Made by a program: the position numbers and the translations under genes | Notes under the pieces: generated by a model | Told to the model about the DNA's origin: nothing | What the model saw: the letters and a program-made list of their open reading frames with translations, nothing else | Database searches by the model: none | Origin: Nannochloropsis salina CCMP1776 | Lineage: Eukaryota > Sar > Eustigmatophyceae > Eustigmatales > Monodopsidaceae | Direction: 5' to 3' | Length of the DNA stretch: 64,000 bases | NCBI GenBank assembly: GCA_004565275.1 | Contig: SDOX01000122.1 | Span: forward strand, 48,090-112,089 | Part shown: positions 61,973-64,000 of the stretch, in pieces | How positions within the stretch are numbered: the first letter of the stretch is position 1 | How the letters are laid out: the number at the start of each line of letters is the position of its first letter

Positions 61973-63785
61973 ATGGCACCCAAGAAAGCAGGACTGCTTG
62001 ATATTGAGAAGCAGGTACGTATCAAAGAGGCGGGGCGCGAGTATCATGTATTGACGAATAACAGTCTGTACACCCTACAAATTGCACGATGCCTGTTCAA
62101 TCCTCCGTGGTACCTTCATATCCTCTCGCATCCCACGACAGCAGTCTTGAATGTACAGCCGATACAACATGCTCATGTATTACCTCCCTGAGAGTCTTCT
62201 TTGTGTCGTGATGCATTGAAATTTGTACATTCTCAATCCTTTTGATCCCCTCTTGCACATTCCTATACGGCCTTCTCACCCTTTCTCCAATTATCTACGC
62301 CCACAGTTCACCTTCTATGCGGCTTACCACGACAACACCGTCAATAAATGGATCCACATCGTATGCATCTGGCCCTTGATATTCACCGGGCTTATGCTGC
62401 TTTGGACGAACGCCGGCATTGTTAGCCACATTTCTCTGCCTTCTTCGCTTGCGAACCTTTCCGTTCAGGGCGTCCCTCTCACTTTGAATTGGGCCCTGCT
62501 GGCCGCCTGCGTCTACATTGCCTTCTACTTATCCCTTGAACTCGAGAACGCGAAGAAAATGACAGGCTTGGGTATCTTCGCGGTGAGTGAGGCAGCGGGG
62601 TGAACGAACCAGGGCAGTGCGAGAGGGAGGACGGGAGGCAAGGAGCTCGGAGAGAGCCTCCGCACGGGAAGAGGAGAGGAACGATGACCTCTTCTGTGCC
62701 GGCGCTCTGATTCTGAAAGTCACGGAGGGAGAATGTGGGCACGGATCAAAGATCTTTCTCGGATATTCCACCATACCAAGCCAATCCCCCTCCTTCCCCT
62801 CCCCCCCTCCTCAGGCGGCTCTCGTGGCCATCCTCTACTTTGTCGCCGGGCGCTTGGTCGCTCTCCCGCCCCTGCATGCTGCCTACGGGAAGCAGAGTGT
62901 GGAAATAACGTATCGACAAGCGGCATTGGCCACCCATGTAAGTTTTCCGTGCTTGTTCCTTCCCTTTTCCATCATTGTTTCCCCCCCTTTCATGCTTTCC
63001 TTGCCGGATCCTCCTCTTCTCATCCTCCACGCTTAGCTTCCCTCCCTCGCGCTTGCCCACCCTCCCGCCTTCCTCCTTTTCCTTCCCTCTTTTTCAGGGT
63101 ATGTGTTGGGTCGCTCAATTCATTGGCCACGGTCTCTTTGAAGGAAGAGCTCCCGCCCTCTTCACCAATCTTGTCCAGGTGGTCCTCTCTCCCTCCCCCC
63201 CTCCCTTCCTCCCTCCCTCCCTCCCTCCCTCCCTTGCACACTTCCACCCGCCATTTCTTCCCTCCCTCGTCTTTCCTTTATGCCAATAAATTGACTTCCA
63301 CACCCTCCTTCCCCTGCCTCCTCCACCCCAGGCATTCCTCATGGCTCCCATATTCGTGTTGCTCGAGGTGGTGTTCTTGCTAGGGGGGAAGAAAAGGCTT
63401 CACAAGGTGAGGAGGGGAGGGAGGGAGGGAAGGAGGGGAAGAGGGAGGGATGGGTGGAGGACGGACAGGGAAATGGAAGATTTTGGCGCATAAAGGAAGA
63501 CTGGTCCTCCTCACAAAAGCCTGGCACTCCTTACCCCTCCCTCCTCTCCCTCCCTCCCTCCCGCCCTCCCTCCCTCCCTCCCGCCCTCCCTCCCTCCTCC
63601 CCTCCCGCCCTCCCGCCCTCCCTCCCATCCGTTTTTTCACCCCCGCCCTGCCAATGTCTCTCCCCCCTGGGGGGCCACAGTCTATCGCCGCCAGGGTCCA
63701 GGAGGAGATCAGCGCCTACAAGATTCAGCGAGAGATCTCGAGCGGGAAGGGGCGGGTGACGCGGTCAAAGAGCAAGAAGGCCTGA
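61973..63785 (+). CDS. MPO1-like (DUF962/YGL010w) 2-hydroxy fatty acid dioxygenase, 6 exons (233 aa)
   Basis: In yeast, Mpo1 is an ER Fe(II) enzyme that takes one carbon off 2-hydroxy fatty acids made from phytosphingosine. The family blocks are present: FYAAYHDNTVNKWIHIVCIW near the start and QFIGHGLFEGRAPALFTNLV near the end, which supply the conserved histidines. Between them are membrane segments (LIFTGLMLLWTNAG, WALLAACVYIAFYLSLE, AALVAILYFVAGRLVALP) and then FLMAPIFVLLEVVF. The tail is basic (KGRVTRSKSKKA). Exons 61973-62014, 62307-62582, 62815-62937, 63098-63178, 63332-63406 and 63681-63785 sum to exactly 234 codons, and every intron is in phase 0. The family match is strong; the biochemical role is by homology. 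Confidence 0.92.
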
Positions 63786-64000
63786 GGGCGGGAGGGAGGG
63801 CGGGAGGGAGGGCGGGAGGGAGGGCGGGAAGGAGGGCGGGAAGGAGGGCGGAGGAGGGGTATGTGGATGGAGGAGGAAGCTTAGGGAGGGAGCCATGGGG
63901 GAGAGGACTGAGGAGGGAGGGAGTGAAAGAGGCAGGGAGGGAGGGAGGGAGGGCTTCATAGAGTGCAGAAGATTGAATGTCTGAGTGAGTGAGGGAGGGA
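63786..64000. repeat. (GGGCGGGAGGGA)n G-rich microsatellite downstream of MPO1
   Basis: It starts directly after the stop codon: ggcgggagggag units to about 63855, then separate GGGA arrays near 63915-63955 and at the window edge. It lies in the presumed 3' UTR and may continue beyond the window. Confidence 0.85.

Overview
This window looks like nuclear DNA of a photosynthetic stramenopile, most likely a eustigmatophyte of the Nannochloropsis/Microchloropsis type. The evidence is: spliceosomal introns in most genes; two or three proteins beginning with a signal peptide followed by an ASAF-like motif, as in plastid import through four membranes; a fungal-type Zn2Cys6-PAS transcription factor; and introns packed with (GGGA)n/(TCCC)n tracts. 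The species is an inference. I see no operons, transposons, CRISPR arrays, rRNA or tRNA genes.

Layout: RCE1 CAAX protease (+, 283-2359); a large ABCC/MRP transporter with a plastid-type presequence (+, 3580-16071); Zn2Cys6-PAS regulator (+, 17417-19711); Lon protease (-, 21036-28538); an intronless HMG-box/ankyrin/tail-anchor protein (-, 29774-32185); Kelch-repeat protein (+, 32729-35028); EamA/SLC35G-like transporter (-, 36208-39421); L-type lectin cargo receptor (-, 40311-44138); V-ATPase proteolipid c'' (+, 45443-47177, first exon not found); an unknown serine-rich protein (+, 47897-48442); plastid peroxiredoxin Q without a resolving cysteine (-, 48849-50259); succinyl-CoA:3-ketoacid CoA transferase with a frame break (+, 50840-55415); plastid fibrillin/PAP (+, 56658-58772); an intronless acyltransferase-3 (-, 59393-61630); and an MPO1/DUF962 protein (+, 61973-63785).

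Genes are close together and often divergent, sharing upstream regions of roughly 340-580 bp (HMG-ankyrin/Kelch, PrxQ/SCOT, AT3/MPO1). The genes do not form one pathway. They fall into plastid functions (ABCC candidate, PrxQ, fibrillin), endomembrane functions (RCE1, lectin, V-ATPase, MPO1), organelle proteolysis and ketone/acyl metabolism (Lon, SCOT, AT3), and regulation (Zn2Cys6, HMG-ankyrin).

The most interesting signals are: a one-base frame break in a conserved SCOT exon; introns with a G-rich arm next to the donor and a complementary C-rich arm next to the acceptor; GC-AG introns; the HMG-box/ankyrin/tail-anchor architecture; a full-length ABCC transporter with a plastid-type leader; and a one-cysteine PrxQ. 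Exon junctions were derived by eye from frame, phase, splice consensus and remembered family conservation. Totals that close in frame are noted under the genes.
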